Counted from the stretch's first letter, positions 15,534 to 27,129 are shown. The stretch is 64,000 bases of DNA from Dactylosporangium sp. AC04546 (GCF_022095675.1 NZ_JAHYSG010000017.1:1-64000), one strand, 5' to 3'. Numbers and translations: made by a program. Notes: a model not told the origin generated them from the letters alone.

Positions 15534-17171
15534 ATGGCCGAGCTGACCATCTCCTCGGACGACATTCGGGGCGCACTCGAGCGCTACGTCTCGTCCGTTG
15601 ATTCACGGATCTCCCGCGAGGAGGTCGGCGTCGTCTCGTATGCCGGCGACGGTATCGCCCAGGTCGAGGGCCTGCCCTCGACGATGGCCAACGAGCTGCT
15701 CGAGTTCGAGGACGGCACGCTCGGCGTTTCGCTCAACCTCGACGTTCGCGAGATCGGTGTCGTCGTCCTGGGCGACTTCCAGGGCATCGAGGAAGGCCAG
15801 CAGGTCAAGCGGACCGGCCGCGTGCTCTCGGTGCCGGTCGGCGACGCCTTCCTCGGCCGCGTGGTCAACCCGCTCGGCCAGGCGATCGACGACCGTGGCG
15901 AGATCGCCAACGAGGGCTTCCGCGAGCTCGAGCTCCAGGCGCCCAACGTCATGGCCCGCCAGCCGGTGAAGGAGCCCCTGCAGACGGGCATCAAGGCGAT
16001 CGACGCCATGACCGCCATCGGCCGTGGCCAGCGCCAGCTGATCATCGGTGACCGCAAGACCGGCAAGACGACGGTCGCGCTGGACACGATCATCAACCAG
16101 CGTGACAACTGGCTGTCCGGCGACCCGAAGAAGCAGGTCCGCTGCATCTACGTCGCCATCGGCCAGAAGGCCTCCACGATCGCCGCGACCCGCGGGATCC
16201 TGGAGGAGCAGGGCGCGATGGAGTACACCACCATCGTCGCGTCCCCGGCGTCCGACCCGGCCGGCTTCAAGTACCTCGCGCCCTACGCCGGCTCCGCCAT
16301 CGGCCAGCACTGGATGTACGGCGGCAAGCACGTCCTGATCGTCTTCGACGACCTGACGAAGCAGGCCGAGGCCTACCGCGCCGTCTCGCTGCTGCTGCGC
16401 CGCCCGCCGGGCCGCGAGGCCTACCCCGGTGACGTCTTCTACCTGCACTCCCGGCTGCTGGAGCGCTGCGCCAAGCTCTCCGACGACCTGGGCGGTGGCT
16501 CGATGACCGGCCTGCCGATCATCGAGACCAAGGCCAACGACATCTCGGCCTACATCCCGACCAACGTCATCTCCATCACCGACGGCCAGGTCTTCCTCGA
16601 GTCCGACCTGTTCAACCAGGGCGTCCGCCCGGCCATCAACGTCGGCACCTCGGTGTCCCGCGTCGGTGGTTCGGCGCAGGTCAAGGGCATGAAGGACGTC
16701 GCCGGCCGGCTCCGTCTCGACCTCGCGCAGTACCGCGAGCTCGAGGCCTTCGCCGCCTTCGCGTCCGACCTGGACAAGGCGTCGCGCGCGCAGCTGGAGA
16801 AGGGCGCCCGCCTGGTCGAGCTGCTCAAGCAGCCGCAGTACTCGCCGTTCTCCGTCGAGGAGGAGGTCATCTCGATCTGGCTCGGCACCACCGGCCAGCT
16901 CGATGACATCGCGGTCGCCGACGTGCGGCGCTTCGAGACCGAGTTCCAGCAGTACCTGCGCAGCAACCGCAAGGAGCTGCCGGCCGCGATCGCCGAGTCC
17001 AAGAAGCTCGAGCAGGACACGATCGCGGGCCTGACCGAGGCCGTGAAGAGCTTCAAGCAGGTCTTCTCGACCAAGGACGGCGGCACCGTGGTCAACGAGG
17101 CGCCGGCCAAGGCCCTGGAGGGTGAGCAGGACCGCGAGACCGTCACCCGCCAGGTCCGGAAGTCGGGCTGA
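15534..17171 (+). CDS. atpA: F1Fo ATP synthase subunit alpha
   Basis: A 545-residue non-catalytic nucleotide-binding F1 subunit. It has the Walker A motif GDRKTGKTT, the [11 protein letters not shown]alker B region, and the alpha signature [18 protein letters not shown] chose the ATG at 15534 ([10 protein letters not shown]), with AGAAGG about 6 nt upstream; a TTG two codons earlier is less likely. The C-terminal Gly/Glu/Lys-rich tail after about 515 is longer than in E. coli, as in other actinobacteria. Confidence 0.98.
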   Translation: MAELTISSDDIRGALERYVSSVDSRISREEVGVVSYAGDGIAQVEGLPSTMANELLEFEDGTLGVSLNLDVREIGVVVLGDFQGIEEGQQVKRTGRVLSVPVGDAFLGRVVNPLGQAIDDRGEIANEGFRELELQAPNVMARQPVKEPLQTGIKAIDAMTAIGRGQRQLIIGDRKTGKTTVALDTIINQRDNWLSGDPKKQVRCIYVAIGQKASTIAATRGILEEQGAMEYTTIVASPASDPAGFKYLAPYAGSAIGQHWMYGGKHVLIVFDDLTKQAEAYRAVSLLLRRPPGREAYPGDVFYLHSRLLERCAKLSDDLGGGSMTGLPIIETKANDISAYIPTNVISITDGQVFLESDLFNQGVRPAINVGTSVSRVGGSAQVKGMKDVAGRLRLDLAQYRELEAFAAFASDLDKASRAQLEKGARLVELLKQPQYSPFSVEEEVISIWLGTTGQLDDIAVADVRRFETEFQQYLRSNRKELPAAIAESKKLEQDTIAGLTEAVKSFKQVFSTKDGGTVVNEAPAKALEGEQDRETVTRQVRKSG

Positions 17172-17174
17172 GCC

Positions 17175-19534
<2,360 letters not shown>

Positions 19535-19550
19535 CGCAGGCACCGTCCCA

Positions 19551-19584
19551 CGGAAGCGGCGCGGAATCTTCCGCGCCGCTTTCG
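19551..19584 (+). terminator. Strong hairpin after atpD
   Basis: CGGAAGCGGCGCGGA pairs with TCCGCGCCGCTTTCG over about 15 bp with one G-T pair and a 4-nt loop, starting 17 nt after the atpD stop. It looks like a factor-independent terminator (without a long U tract). It would separate the main atp transcript from atpC. Confidence 0.7.
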
Positions 19585-19599
19585 CGTGTTCCAGAGGGA

Positions 19600-19860
19600 C
19601 TCGGGTCCGTGCAAGGCGCGACCGTCGCTCATTGGTGGAATGGGTGCTGCCCGGTTCTTGGATGGGTCGGGTGGCACCTGGGCCGTCGGTTCACTGCCTG
19701 CCGTTGCGCCCCCGTTGGAGGGCTTGCGGGAGTGGTGCGGGGGCTGGCGGTCCGGGGCATCCCGACTGGCGACAGGGCTACTGCGCCGTGGAGAGCGCCC
19801 GTCAATGAGCGTCCGGCAGTGATGTCCCGAACCTCCAGGTGCTCCAGACACTGGGTCTAG
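19600..19860 (+). ncRNA. Candidate bridge RNA region of the IS110 element
   Basis: In IS110-group elements the 5' non-coding end is known to encode a bridge RNA whose internal loops pair with target and donor DNA. The non-coding segment here is of suitable length. It has a stem GGTGCTGCCCG (19643-19653) with CGGGTGGCACC (19668-19678), holding a symmetric 2-nt internal loop and a 14-nt terminal loop. A second stem-loop lies at 19750-19766. The exact RNA ends and loop assignments are not determined; this is inference from family knowledge. Confidence 0.4.
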
Positions 19861-19877
19861 CGGTGACGGGAGCAGGT

Positions 19878-21089
19878 ATGAGTGTGCCGCAGGGACGGTT
19901 CGCCGGCATCGACTGGGCGAAAGACAACCACGCGGTGTGTGTCATCGACGCGGCCGGGGAAGCGGTGGAACGGCTGGTGGTGGCGCACTCGAAGCCGGGG
20001 ATCGGCCGGGCGGTCGCGGTTTTGCGCCGGCATGGGGTGGCTGGGGTTGGGATCGAACGGCCGGACGGGCCGTTGGTCGCGGGGTTGCTGGCTGCGGGTG
20101 TGGATGTGTTTGTGGTGCCGCCGTCGCAGGTCAAGAGCCTGCGGGGCCGGTATGGGTCGGCGGGGCATAAGGATGACCGGTTCGACGCCTACGTCCTGGC
20201 GGACACGGTGCGCACCGACCGGCGCCGGCTGGTCCCGCTGCGACCCGACACGGCGGCCACGAAGGCGTTGCGGACCCTGGTCCGGGCCCGCGCCGACCTG
20301 GTCGGGCATCGGGTGGCGATGGTCAACCAGCTGCGGGCGCATCTGGACACCGTCCTGCCCGCCGTGGTCGGGCTGTTTCACGAGCTGACCTCCCCGATCA
20401 GCCGCGCCTTCCTGGCAGCGTTCCCGACCCAGGATGCCGTGGACGCGCTGACCTTGGACGAGCTGGCCGCCTGGCTGGCCGGGCAACGCTACCGGGCTCG
20501 CCCCGCCGCGGTGATCTTCGACCGGCTGCAGACGGCGCCGACCGGCGTGACCGGGCCCGCCGGCACCGCCCTCGCGGGGGTCACGACCGCGTATCTGACC
20601 GCGGTGACCAGCATCATCGAGCAGACCAACACCCTGGAGGAGCAGATCGCGGCCGCGCTCGCCGCGCATCCGGACGGGCCGATCTTCACCTCACTACCGA
20701 GGTCCGGGACAGTGCGGGCGGCCCGGCTCCTGGCCGAGATCGGCGACGCCCGCGGCCGCTACCCCACCCCAGCCGCCCTCGCAGGCCTCGCCGGAGTCAC
20801 CCCATCCACCCGCCAGTCCGGACAAGTCCGGGTCGTGGCGTTCCGCTGGGCGGTGAACAAACAGTTGCGGGGCGCGGTCTGCGACTTCGCCGCCGACACC
20901 ATCCGCGCTAACCCCTGGGCCGCCAACCTCTACAACCAAGCCAGAGCCCGCGGCCACCGCCACCCCCACGCCGTCAGAATCCTCGCCCGCGCCTGGCTCA
21001 CCGTCATCTGGAAACTCTGGACCACCCACACCCCCTACCAACCCGAACGCCACAACGCCCTACAGAAACTCCTCACCCAAACCCCTTGA
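19878..21089 (+). CDS. IS110-family transposase (DEDD recombinase)
   Basis: A 403-residue recombinase, full length for the family. The N-terminal RuvC-like domain starts GIDWAKDNHAVCVID and has candidate catalytic acids Asp12, Glu60 (GIERPDG), Asp100 and Asp103 (HKDDRFDAYVLA). The C-terminal Tnp_20 domain has TSLPRSGTVRAARLLAEIGD and AGLAGVTPSTRQSGQ; Ser314 of RQSG is the expected catalytic Ser. The ATG at 19878 follows GGGAGCAGG. No frameshift or stop is seen, so the element may be active. The stop is followed by a hairpin at 21123-21148. Confidence 0.93.
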   Translation: MSVPQGRFAGIDWAKDNHAVCVIDAAGEAVERLVVAHSKPGIGRAVAVLRRHGVAGVGIERPDGPLVAGLLAAGVDVFVVPPSQVKSLRGRYGSAGHKDDRFDAYVLADTVRTDRRRLVPLRPDTAATKALRTLVRARADLVGHRVAMVNQLRAHLDTVLPAVVGLFHELTSPISRAFLAAFPTQDAVDALTLDELAAWLAGQRYRARPAAVIFDRLQTAPTGVTGPAGTALAGVTTAYLTAVTSIIEQTNTLEEQIAAALAAHPDGPIFTSLPRSGTVRAARLLAEIGDARGRYPTPAALAGLAGVTPSTRQSGQVRVVAFRWAVNKQLRGAVCDFAADTIRANPWAANLYNQARARGHRHPHAVRILARAWLTVIWKLWTTHTPYQPERHNALQKLLTQTP

Positions 21090-21122
21090 CCCCACAGGGC
21101 ACTCCCGCCAGTCACCGCTCGC

Positions 21123-21148
21123 GCCGCCGGGGCATCCGCCCCGGCGGC
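21123..21148. terminator. Perfect 11-bp hairpin after the transposase
   Basis: GCCGCCGGGGC (21123-21133) pairs perfectly with GCCCCGGCGGC (21138-21148) around ATCC. It lies 33 nt beyond the transposase stop and may terminate that transcript or belong to the element's right end. Confidence 0.55.
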
Positions 21149-21149
21149 A

Positions 21150-21651
21150 CGGACGCTGCCATCGCCGTCGTCCCAAGGGCTCGCGACCTCCGGGCCGTAC
21201 AAGGCGTCGGGCTGGTGACAGCCGCGCTGCACGTCGTTGCCAGCGCCCCCGTGCAGCGTGTCGGAGGCAGGAGAGCCTCGATCAGAACCGCGCGGTGCCC
21301 CCGTCCAGCACGTTCGGCCCCGAACTGCCCGTCAGTATGTCCGCGCCGTCGTCGCCCGGGCCGGCCGCCACATCGGTGACCAAGACGGTGCTGCCGACCG
21401 TGTGCAGCAACGTCATTCCCCGAGCCCAGATTGAACTGCCCCGCCCGGGTGGTGCGGTTGTCGAGGGATAAGCCCAGGACGCGTTCACAGTCCGGTGCCG
21501 TCAAATCCCCCCTCGGCGGGATGGACGCAAATGATGTGATCGGCACCACGTCGTCGAGGCGCTCGGCGGATCCGCGTGTGCGGCGCTCGGAAGCGGCACT
21601 TCGGCGGCGGCGAGCACCGGCCGCCGGAACTGCGTGGGACAGTATTTTCAC
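21150..21651 (-). pseudogene. Frameshifted remnant of a secreted RTX-type (Ca-binding repeat) protein
   Basis: A GTG at 21651 has a perfect AGGAGGTGA Shine-Dalgarno sequence 7-9 nt upstream and reads MKILSHAVPA. Switching frame once gives VLAAAEVPLPSAAHADPP, completing a Sec signal peptide with an AHA cleavage site. Further along, different frames contain FNLGSGND, then GDDGADILTGSSGPNVLDGG, then SDTLHGGAGNDV, all hemolysin-type GxDxLxGGxGND repeats. At least three frame changes are needed, so it is dead. It lies on the strand opposite the atp operon and is cut off near the right end of the IS. Confidence 0.65.
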
Positions 21652-21829
21652 GGTGAGTCACCTCCTCTGGAATTTTCAGGAAAAGCCCACCGCGACAGGG
21701 TGACGTGCGTCACGCTCTGAAGTGTCAGAAAGTCATCGAACGGCAAGCCGGACCCCCGGCTATTCAGGCTCCGTTAAGCCTTCGTGCCAACGTGGCGAGG
21801 CCCACTGCTCGCCCCGTCGGATCATTGAC
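21652..21829. other. Spacer between RTX remnant and atpC promoter
   Basis: This stretch holds the ribosome binding site of the remnant on the minus strand (AGGAGGTGA) and nothing else recognisable. It contains TGACGTGCGTCACG, a short near-palindrome at about 21701-21714. Confidence 0.4.
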
Positions 21830-21835
21830 TAGACT
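21830..21835 (+). promoter_or_regulatory. -10 hexamer TAGACT of atpC
   Basis: TAGACT lies about 37 nt before the atpC GTG, leaving a leader of about 30 nt that contains GAGGAG 8 nt before the start. This gives atpC its own promoter, separate from the main atp operon. Confidence 0.6.
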
Positions 21836-21872
21836 CGTCCAAACCGAATCGCGCACACGAGGAGTAACTAGC

Positions 21873-22157
21873 GTGGCGAGGCAGCTGCACGTCGAGCTCG
21901 TAGCCGTCGAGGAAAAAGTCTGGTCCGGCGACGCGGACATGGTTGTCGCTCGCACGACCGAGGGCGAACTCGGCGTGCTCCCCGGCCACGCGCCGCTGCT
22001 GGGCCAGCTGGCCGAGCCCGGCGAGGTGCGGATCAAGCGCTCTGGAGGCCAGGACCTCGCCTTCGACGTGTCCGGCGGGTTCGTCTCGGTCACGGCGACC
22101 GGGGTGACGGTGCTCGCCGAGAGCTGCACCCCTGCCTCCTCCACCGCGGCGCACTGA
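21873..22157 (+). CDS. atpC: F1Fo ATP synthase subunit epsilon
   Basis: A 94-residue subunit of the central stalk. The N-terminal beta-sandwich is clear (LHVELVAVEEKVWSGDADMV, GELGVLPGHAPLLGQL, VSGGFVSVTATGVTVLAE). The protein ends soon after, so the C-terminal helical hairpin that inhibits ATP hydrolysis in E. coli and Bacillus is absent. GTG 21873 is set by GAGGAG. About 2.3 kb of foreign or decayed DNA separates it from atpD, and it has its own promoter. Confidence 0.92.
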   Translation: MARQLHVELVAVEEKVWSGDADMVVARTTEGELGVLPGHAPLLGQLAEPGEVRIKRSGGQDLAFDVSGGFVSVTATGVTVLAESCTPASSTAAH

Positions 22158-22168
22158 GCGAAGCGACG

Positions 22169-22627
22169 ATGGTGAGGATCGTCGAGGGAATCGGCATCGC
22201 GGTCCTCATCCTGCTCGCCGCGCTGGCGCTGCTGTTCGTGCGGCGCATCGCGATCGCCCGTCGGGGCGGCACCATCGAGCTGGGCGTCCGGCTGAGCACC
22301 ATGGTGCCCGGCCGGGGCTGGTCCGCCGGTCTGGCCCGGTTCGCCGGCGACGACCTCCGGTGGTATCGCATCTTCAGCTTCTGGCCGGGCCCACGCCGAG
22401 TGCTCTCACGGCGTGGGCTCTCCGTTGACCGCCGCCGCGCCCCCGACCCGGCCGAGCTGCTCGTGCTCCCGCCCGACTGGGTCATCGTGCGGTGCGTCAG
22501 CCGCCAGGCGCCGGTCGAGATCGCGATGGCCGAGCGGGCGCTGACCGGCTTCCTGTCCTGGGTCGAGGCCGCGCCCCCGGGCGAGTCGACCCCGGAGACC
22601 CGGCCTTACCGCTACCGCACCGGTTGA
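22169..22627 (+). CDS. DUF2550 family membrane protein
   Basis: A 152-residue protein with one N-terminal membrane helix (about 6-25) and a soluble C-terminal domain containing GWSAGLARFAGDDLRWYRIFS and LVLPPDWVIVRC. It corresponds to the conserved protein found directly after atpC in mycobacteria (DUF2550). The function is unknown. It starts 12 nt after atpC with only a weak Shine-Dalgarno sequence and is probably co-transcribed. It converges on the adenosyltransferase gene. Confidence 0.8.
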   Translation: MVRIVEGIGIAVLILLAALALLFVRRIAIARRGGTIELGVRLSTMVPGRGWSAGLARFAGDDLRWYRIFSFWPGPRRVLSRRGLSVDRRRAPDPAELLVLPPDWVIVRCVSRQAPVEIAMAERALTGFLSWVEAAPPGESTPETRPYRYRTG

Positions 22628-23200
22628 TCAGCGCGACCCGCCCGGCACCCACTTCACGTCGCCGCCCGGGTTCGCGACACGGCACAGGATGAACAGCAGG
22701 TCCGAAAGCCGATTGAGATACTTCACCGCCACCTCGTTGGTGCCGTCCGCGTCCACCGCGACGAGCGCCCACGCGCTGCGCTCCGCCCGCCGGGTCACCG
22801 TGCGGGCCACGTGCAGCAGTGCGGCCCCGGGCGTGCCACCCGGCAGGATGAACGAGTCGAGCTTCGGTAGCCGGGCGTTGAACTCGTCACACCACCCCTC
22901 GATCCGCTCGACCTGCGCCTCGATGACCCGCAGCGGCGGGTGCGCCGGCTCGGCCGTGATCGGGTTGCACAGGTCGGCCCCGACGTCGAACAGGTCGTTC
23001 TGGACCACGCCCAGCACCTCGCGGACCTCGCCCGCGAGGTCGCCGAGCGCCAGGGCCACGCCGATGGCCGAGTTGGCCTCATCGACGTCGGCGTATGCGA
23101 CGATCCGCGGATGCGTCTTCGGCACCCGCGAGAAGTCCCCCAGTCCCGTCTCGCCGGCGTCGCCGGTCTTCGTGTATATCCGCGTGAGGTGAATGGCCAT
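22628..23200 (-). CDS. PduO-type ATP:cob(I)alamin adenosyltransferase
   Basis: A 190-residue enzyme that makes adenosylcobalamin. Motifs are [20 protein letters not shown] near the N-terminus (ATP-binding), [29 protein letters not shown] and [10 protein letters not shown], ending with [15 protein letters not shown]. This is the helical PduO fold, not the CobA P-loop type. A leaderless start is likely: TACCGT ends 7 nt before the ATG. It is divergent from murA, as in mycobacteria. A plausible client in this window is the ethylmalonyl-CoA mutase at 28.8 kb. Confidence 0.93.
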   Translation of the reverse strand: MAIHLTRIYTKTGDAGETGLGDFSRVPKTHPRIVAYADVDEANSAIGVALALGDLAGEVREVLGVVQNDLFDVGADLCNPITAEPAHPPLRVIEAQVERIEGWCDEFNARLPKLDSFILPGGTPGAALLHVARTVTRRAERSAWALVAVDADGTNEVAVKYLNRLSDLLFILCRVANPGGDVKWVPGGSR

Positions 23201-23207
23201 GGCTTTC

Positions 23208-23213
23208 ACGGTA
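23208..23213 (-). promoter_or_regulatory. -10 hexamer TACCGT of the adenosyltransferase gene
   Basis: TACCGT ends 7 nt before the ATG at 23200 with no Shine-Dalgarno sequence, the leaderless arrangement seen repeatedly in this window. Confidence 0.5.
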
Positions 23214-23228
23214 CGGAATGCCCCTACG

Positions 23229-24512
23229 ATGGCGGACGTGGACGTGATCCGTGTGATGGGCGGCGCCCGGCTGGCCGGTGACGTGTCGGTGGTCGGCGCC
23301 AAGAACTCGGCCCTGAAGCTCATGGCCGCCGCGCTCCTGGCGACCGGCCGCACGACGCTGACCAACGTGCCCCGCATCACCGACATCTCGATCATGGCCG
23401 AGGTCCTCCGCCGGCTCGGCTGCGAGGTCGAGCAGGACGGCGACCGGGTCGTCATCGACGTGCCCGGGAAGCTCGGCACCGAGGCCGACTATGACCTGGT
23501 CCGGCGCCTGCGCGCCTCGATCTGCGTGCTGGGCCCGCTGCTCGCCCGCTGCGGCCACGTCCGCGTCGCCCACCCGGGCGGCGACGCGATCGGCTCGCGC
23601 GGCCTCGACATGCACGTCGAGGGCCTGCGCCGGATGGGCGCCGACATCTCCGGCGAGCACGGGTTCGTCATCGCCACCGCCCCGAAGCTGCACGGCGCCA
23701 CGATCTGGCTCGACTTCCCGAGCGTCGGCGCCACCGAAAACCTGCTCATGGCGGCCGTCCTGGCTGGCGGCCGCACCGAGATCGACAACGCGGCCCGCGA
23801 GCCGGAGATCGTCGACATCTGCCGCATGCTCACCGACATGGGCGCCGACATCGAGGGTGCCGGCAGCTCACGCCTGGTCGTGCGGGGCGTCACCGAGCTG
23901 CACCCGGTCGAGCACCGCACGGTCGGCGACCGGATCGTGGCCGGCACCTGGGCCTTCGGCGCAGCGATGACCCGCGGCGACGTCACCGTGCACGGCATCG
24001 ACCCGTCGTTCCTGGAGATCGCGCTCGACAAGGTCGTGACCGCGGGCGGCGAGGTGTCGACCGGCCCCGACTCGTTCCGGGTGCAGATGGCCGAGCGCCC
24101 GCGCGCCGTCGACGTGGTCACGTTGCCCTATCCGGGGTTCGCCACCGACCTGCTGCCGATGGCCGTCGGCCTCGCGTCGGTGAGCGAGGGTTCGAGCCTG
24201 GTGACCGAGAACATCTTCGACGGCCGTTTCATGTTCATCAACGAGATGGCCCGTCTCGGCGCCGACATCCGCACCGACGGCCACCACGCCGTGGTCCGCG
24301 GCAAGGACCGGCTGTCGGGCGCCCCGGTCACGGCCACCGACATCCGCGCGGGCGCGGGCCTGGCGATCGCCGGCCTGTGCGCTGACGGCGTCACCGAGAT
24401 CCGCCACGTGCACCACATCGACCGCGGCTACCCGAGCTTCGAGTCCGACCTGCGCGGCCTGGGCGTCGAGGTCACCCGCGCGGTCGCCCCGCCCGACGAG
24501 TTCGAGTTCTAG
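23229..24512 (+). CDS. murA: UDP-N-acetylglucosamine 1-carboxyvinyltransferase
   Basis: A 427-residue enzyme catalysing the first committed step of peptidoglycan synthesis (enolpyruvyl transfer from PEP to UDP-GlcNAc). [15 protein letters not shown] near the N-terminus holds the conserved Lys and Asn. The active-site loop reads [15 protein letters not shown]: Asp119 takes the place of the fosfomycin-alkylated Cys115 of E. coli. The C-terminal half has [12 protein letters not shown] and [14 protein letters not shown] chose the ATG at 23229; a longer frame back to 23193 overlaps the divergent gene. A perfect hairpin follows the stop. Confidence 0.96.
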   Translation: MADVDVIRVMGGARLAGDVSVVGAKNSALKLMAAALLATGRTTLTNVPRITDISIMAEVLRRLGCEVEQDGDRVVIDVPGKLGTEADYDLVRRLRASICVLGPLLARCGHVRVAHPGGDAIGSRGLDMHVEGLRRMGADISGEHGFVIATAPKLHGATIWLDFPSVGATENLLMAAVLAGGRTEIDNAAREPEIVDICRMLTDMGADIEGAGSSRLVVRGVTELHPVEHRTVGDRIVAGTWAFGAAMTRGDVTVHGIDPSFLEIALDKVVTAGGEVSTGPDSFRVQMAERPRAVDVVTLPYPGFATDLLPMAVGLASVSEGSSLVTENIFDGRFMFINEMARLGADIRTDGHHAVVRGKDRLSGAPVTATDIRAGAGLAIAGLCADGVTEIRHVHHIDRGYPSFESDLRGLGVEVTRAVAPPDEFEF

Positions 24513-24524
24513 GAACAGACCCTG

Positions 24525-24581
24525 AGGCCTGTTTCATGACTGAGGCCCGCCTCGCTCCGACCCCAGTCATGAAACAGGCCT
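24525..24581. terminator. Bidirectional hairpin between murA and the next gene
   Basis: AGGCCTGTTTCATGACTG (24525-24542) and CAGTCATGAAACAGGCCT (24564-24581) are a perfect 18-bp inverted repeat around a 21-nt loop. It lies between convergent genes and reaches the stop codon of the leftward one. It would work as a terminator in both directions. Confidence 0.75.
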
Positions 24582-24883
24582 TAGAAGTTGATGAGCCGGC
24601 GGGCGCGGTCCAGTTCGTCGGCGAAGACCAGGACGCGGACCATGCCGTCGCCGCCCGTGGCCAGGGTGGCGCGGACGCCGTTGCGGCGCAGGCGGTCGCG
24701 CACGTCGCGGGCGAACGCGAGGTCGCCCACCGCCGAGACCGAGCGGAGCAGGCCGTAGTCGCCATCGCCGTGGGTCTCGTAGGCGGCCGGGGCGCCGCCG
24801 TGGTGCAGGAGCCGGATGATGAGGACCAGGGCGGCCAGCACGCCGGCCGACGCCGCCCATCCCGCGAGGTACATGAGGGGCAC
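24581..24883 (-). CDS. Small membrane-anchored protein, DUF2007-like
   Basis: A 100-residue protein with one N-terminal membrane helix (about 5-24, LAGWAASAGVLAALVLIIRLL) and a small soluble domain: YGLLRSVSAVGDLAFARDVRD, then VRATLATGGDGMVRVLVFADELDRARRLI. This resembles the ferredoxin-like DUF2007 domain (putative signal transducer). The match is by pattern only. GTG start at 24883; the stop lies in the hairpin. Confidence 0.5.
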   Translation of the reverse strand: MPLMYLAGWAASAGVLAALVLIIRLLHHGGAPAAYETHGDGDYGLLRSVSAVGDLAFARDVRDRLRRNGVRATLATGGDGMVRVLVFADELDRARRLINF

Positions 24884-24905
24884 GTCGACAGTGTGCCACC
24901 ATCCG

Positions 24906-27089
24906 TTAACGCAGCGTTGCCAGTTCGGACTCCTCGATCGCGAGCGTCGGCGGCAGGCTTGATGCCGCCGGCACCGTGAACGAGAAGCGGCTGCCGCCCC
25001 CGGGGTTGTCGGCGACCGTGATCGTGCCGCCGTGCCGGTCGACGATGCGGCGGCAGATGGCCAGCCCCAGGCCCGTGCCCCCGTAGGACTGGCCGGTGTG
25101 CGCCCGGTGGAAGGACTCGAACACGTGCGGCTTGTCGGCGTCGGGGATGCCGATCCCGCGGTCGGCGACCTCGACCCGGATCCAGCCGGGGCCGGCCGGG
25201 CCGGCGCTGATGTCGATTTTCGGGACGCGGCCCGGCTGCACGTACTTCAGCGCGTTGCCCACCAGGTTGTCCAGCACGTGCCGCAGCATCGCCGGGTCGG
25301 CCTCGACGCGGGGGAGCGGCCCGACGTAGACGTCCGGCCGCACCCGCAGGTGGTTCACCCGCTGCCCGACGACGTCGGTGACCAGCTCGACCAGGTCGAG
25401 CGGCCGCGGCTTGAGCGCCGCGTCCCGCGCGGTCGTGTATGCGAGCAGGTCGTCGATGAGCCGCCGCATCCGTACCACGCCGTTGCTGACCCGCTCGATG
25501 CTGTCGATCGCCTCACCCGGGTGCGGCGGCAGCGCGCTCAGCGCGTCGCGGGCCATCTCGGCATGTGCGGCGATGACGGTCAGCGGGTTCTTCAGGTCGT
25601 GCGCGACGATGCCGGCGAAGGCCGTGAGGTCGGCCTCGCGCTCGCGGGCCGCCGTCACGTCGTGGAAGACCGCGATGGCGCCCCGCCGGCCGTCGACCTC
25701 CAGCGGGCGGCCGCTCACCGAGAGCCACACGCCGTCGGGCCGCCCGGGGTTGCGGATCACCATCTCGACCCGGTCGGTCGACCGGCCGTCCAGGGCCAGC
25801 ACCAGCGGCAGCTCCGAGGGCGGGAACGGCGTCACACCGTCGGGGCGGTAGATGCCGTAGTGCTCCTGCCAGTGGTCCGGGCCGGCGACGTCGGCCGCCA
25901 TGCCGAGCATCGCCTGGGCCGCCGGATTGTGGACCAGGAACGCGCCGTCCTCGTCGACCACCCCGACGCCGTCGCTGATCCGCTCCAGGATGCCGTTGAG
26001 CAGCGCCACCTGCCGGCGCGCGGTCCGCTCGGCCTCCCGCAGCTCAGCGGTGGCCGCCACGACCCGCGCCTCGGCCCGCCGCCGGCCCCCGGCGAGGGCC
26101 CACAGCATCGCGCCGACGAGCACGGTGAGCCCGGTGCCACCCGCTCCGATCAGCCACGGCAGCGCCGGTGACGTGCCGCCCAGCTCGGCCGAGTCGGCCG
26201 ACACGACCAGCCGCCACTCGCGGTTGGCGATCGGGATCGTGATCTCCCGGCGCAGGTCCAGCCGCCCCGGCCGGTCCAGCCGCGCGACCAGCGTCGCCCG
26301 GCCGCCGCCGTTGTCGGCCCACAGCCGGGCCTCGACCTGCCCCTGCACGGCCGCCGTGAGCACGCCGCCGACGAAGTCCTGCCCGTGCAGCCCCATGACC
26401 ACCCAGCCCTTGAAGACGCGCTCGCCGTCGGCGCCGGGGACGCCGTAGACGGGCGCCGCCAGGACGAACGAGAGCTGCTGGTCCGCCGCCGGCAGGCCGC
26501 GGTCCCGCAGCAGCACGTACGTGTCGGACACGGCCGGCGCGCCGGCCCGCCGAGCCTCGTTGAGCGCGGCCGTCGGCTCCGCCAGCGGCGAGAGGTCGGT
26601 CCCCGGCGGCACCCCGGCCCCGCCGTCCAGCGACCGGCTGAAGATCGTGAACTGGTGCTCGCGGCCGGTCCCCTGGGGTACGAGCCGCAGGTCGGTGGCG
26701 CCGCGCTCGCGCCAGTACCGCTGGACGTCCGCGACCTGGCCGTCCGAGGCCGGCACGGTGAAGACGAGCGACGTCGCCCCGGCCAGGCCCGCCTCACGCA
26801 GCGGCAGGGTGGTCGCGTCGAAGTCGCCCGTCGTCAGCGTCTCGTGCGAGCCGACCGCGGACGCGATGGTTCGCAGCGTGTCGAGGTACCGGTGAATCTC
26901 CGTCCGCACGGCGATCTCGGAGAGCGACGCGTCCCGGTCCAGTACGGCCTGCGCCTGGTCCCGCCGGCCGTCGTGGATGGTCTGGGCCGCGTGCCACGAT
27001 GCCGCCAGCCCGAGCGCGACCACGAGGCCGATCGCCAGGATCCCGCCCGCGCCGGCCTGGCGGACCGCCCTGCCCAGCCGACCCGTCAC
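24906..27089 (-). CDS. Sensor histidine kinase with CHASE and PAS domains
   Basis: A 727-residue membrane kinase. Membrane helices lie at about 16-34 and 310-335 and enclose a CHASE1-like extracellular sensor (about 60-300, with [11 protein letters not shown] and [12 protein letters not shown]). A PAS domain follows ([20 protein letters not shown]). The H-box is [13 protein letters not shown], and the ATPase has the N-box [12 protein letters not shown]1 [11 protein letters not shown] and G2 [12 protein letters not shown]. All catalytic motifs are intact. No response regulator gene is adjacent, so it is an orphan. The GTG start at 27089 has no clear Shine-Dalgarno sequence. The ligand is unknown. 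Confidence 0.9.
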   Translation of the reverse strand: MTGRLGRAVRQAGAGGILAIGLVVALGLAASWHAAQTIHDGRRDQAQAVLDRDASLSEIAVRTEIHRYLDTLRTIASAVGSHETLTTGDFDATTLPLREAGLAGATSLVFTVPASDGQVADVQRYWRERGATDLRLVPQGTGREHQFTIFSRSLDGGAGVPPGTDLSPLAEPTAALNEARRAGAPAVSDTYVLLRDRGLPAADQQLSFVLAAPVYGVPGADGERVFKGWVVMGLHGQDFVGGVLTAAVQGQVEARLWADNGGGRATLVARLDRPGRLDLRREITIPIANREWRLVVSADSAELGGTSPALPWLIGAGGTGLTVLVGAMLWALAGGRRRAEARVVAATAELREAERTARRQVALLNGILERISDGVGVVDEDGAFLVHNPAAQAMLGMAADVAGPDHWQEHYGIYRPDGVTPFPPSELPLVLALDGRSTDRVEMVIRNPGRPDGVWLSVSGRPLEVDGRRGAIAVFHDVTAAREREADLTAFAGIVAHDLKNPLTVIAAHAEMARDALSALPPHPGEAIDSIERVSNGVVRMRRLIDDLLAYTTARDAALKPRPLDLVELVTDVVGQRVNHLRVRPDVYVGPLPRVEADPAMLRHVLDNLVGNALKYVQPGRVPKIDISAGPAGPGWIRVEVADRGIGIPDADKPHVFESFHRAHTGQSYGGTGLGLAICRRIVDRHGGTITVADNPGGGSRFSFTVPAASSLPPTLAIEESELATLR

Positions 27090-27129
27090 CCCGCACTGTT
27101 CGGCAACCGGGTGGCGACCCTGAGGAGAA

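Larger units (their letters stand above)
19590..21150 (+). mobile_element. IS110-family insertion element (approximate limits)
   Basis: The element contains one DEDD transposase gene, about 290 nt of non-coding DNA upstream of it, and short downstream DNA with a perfect 11-bp hairpin. It interrupts the normal atpD-atpC order. IS110 elements lack clear terminal inverted repeats and make little or no target duplication, so I cannot fix the ends by eye. The left limit is placed after the atpD hairpin and the right limit before the RTX-like remnant. Confidence 0.72.

Noticed and set aside
21086..21379. 97-codon plus-strand frame after the transposase as a second IS gene
   Set aside because: Arg/Pro-rich composition and no Shine-Dalgarno sequence; the opposite strand carries the RTX-like remnant, which explains the region better.
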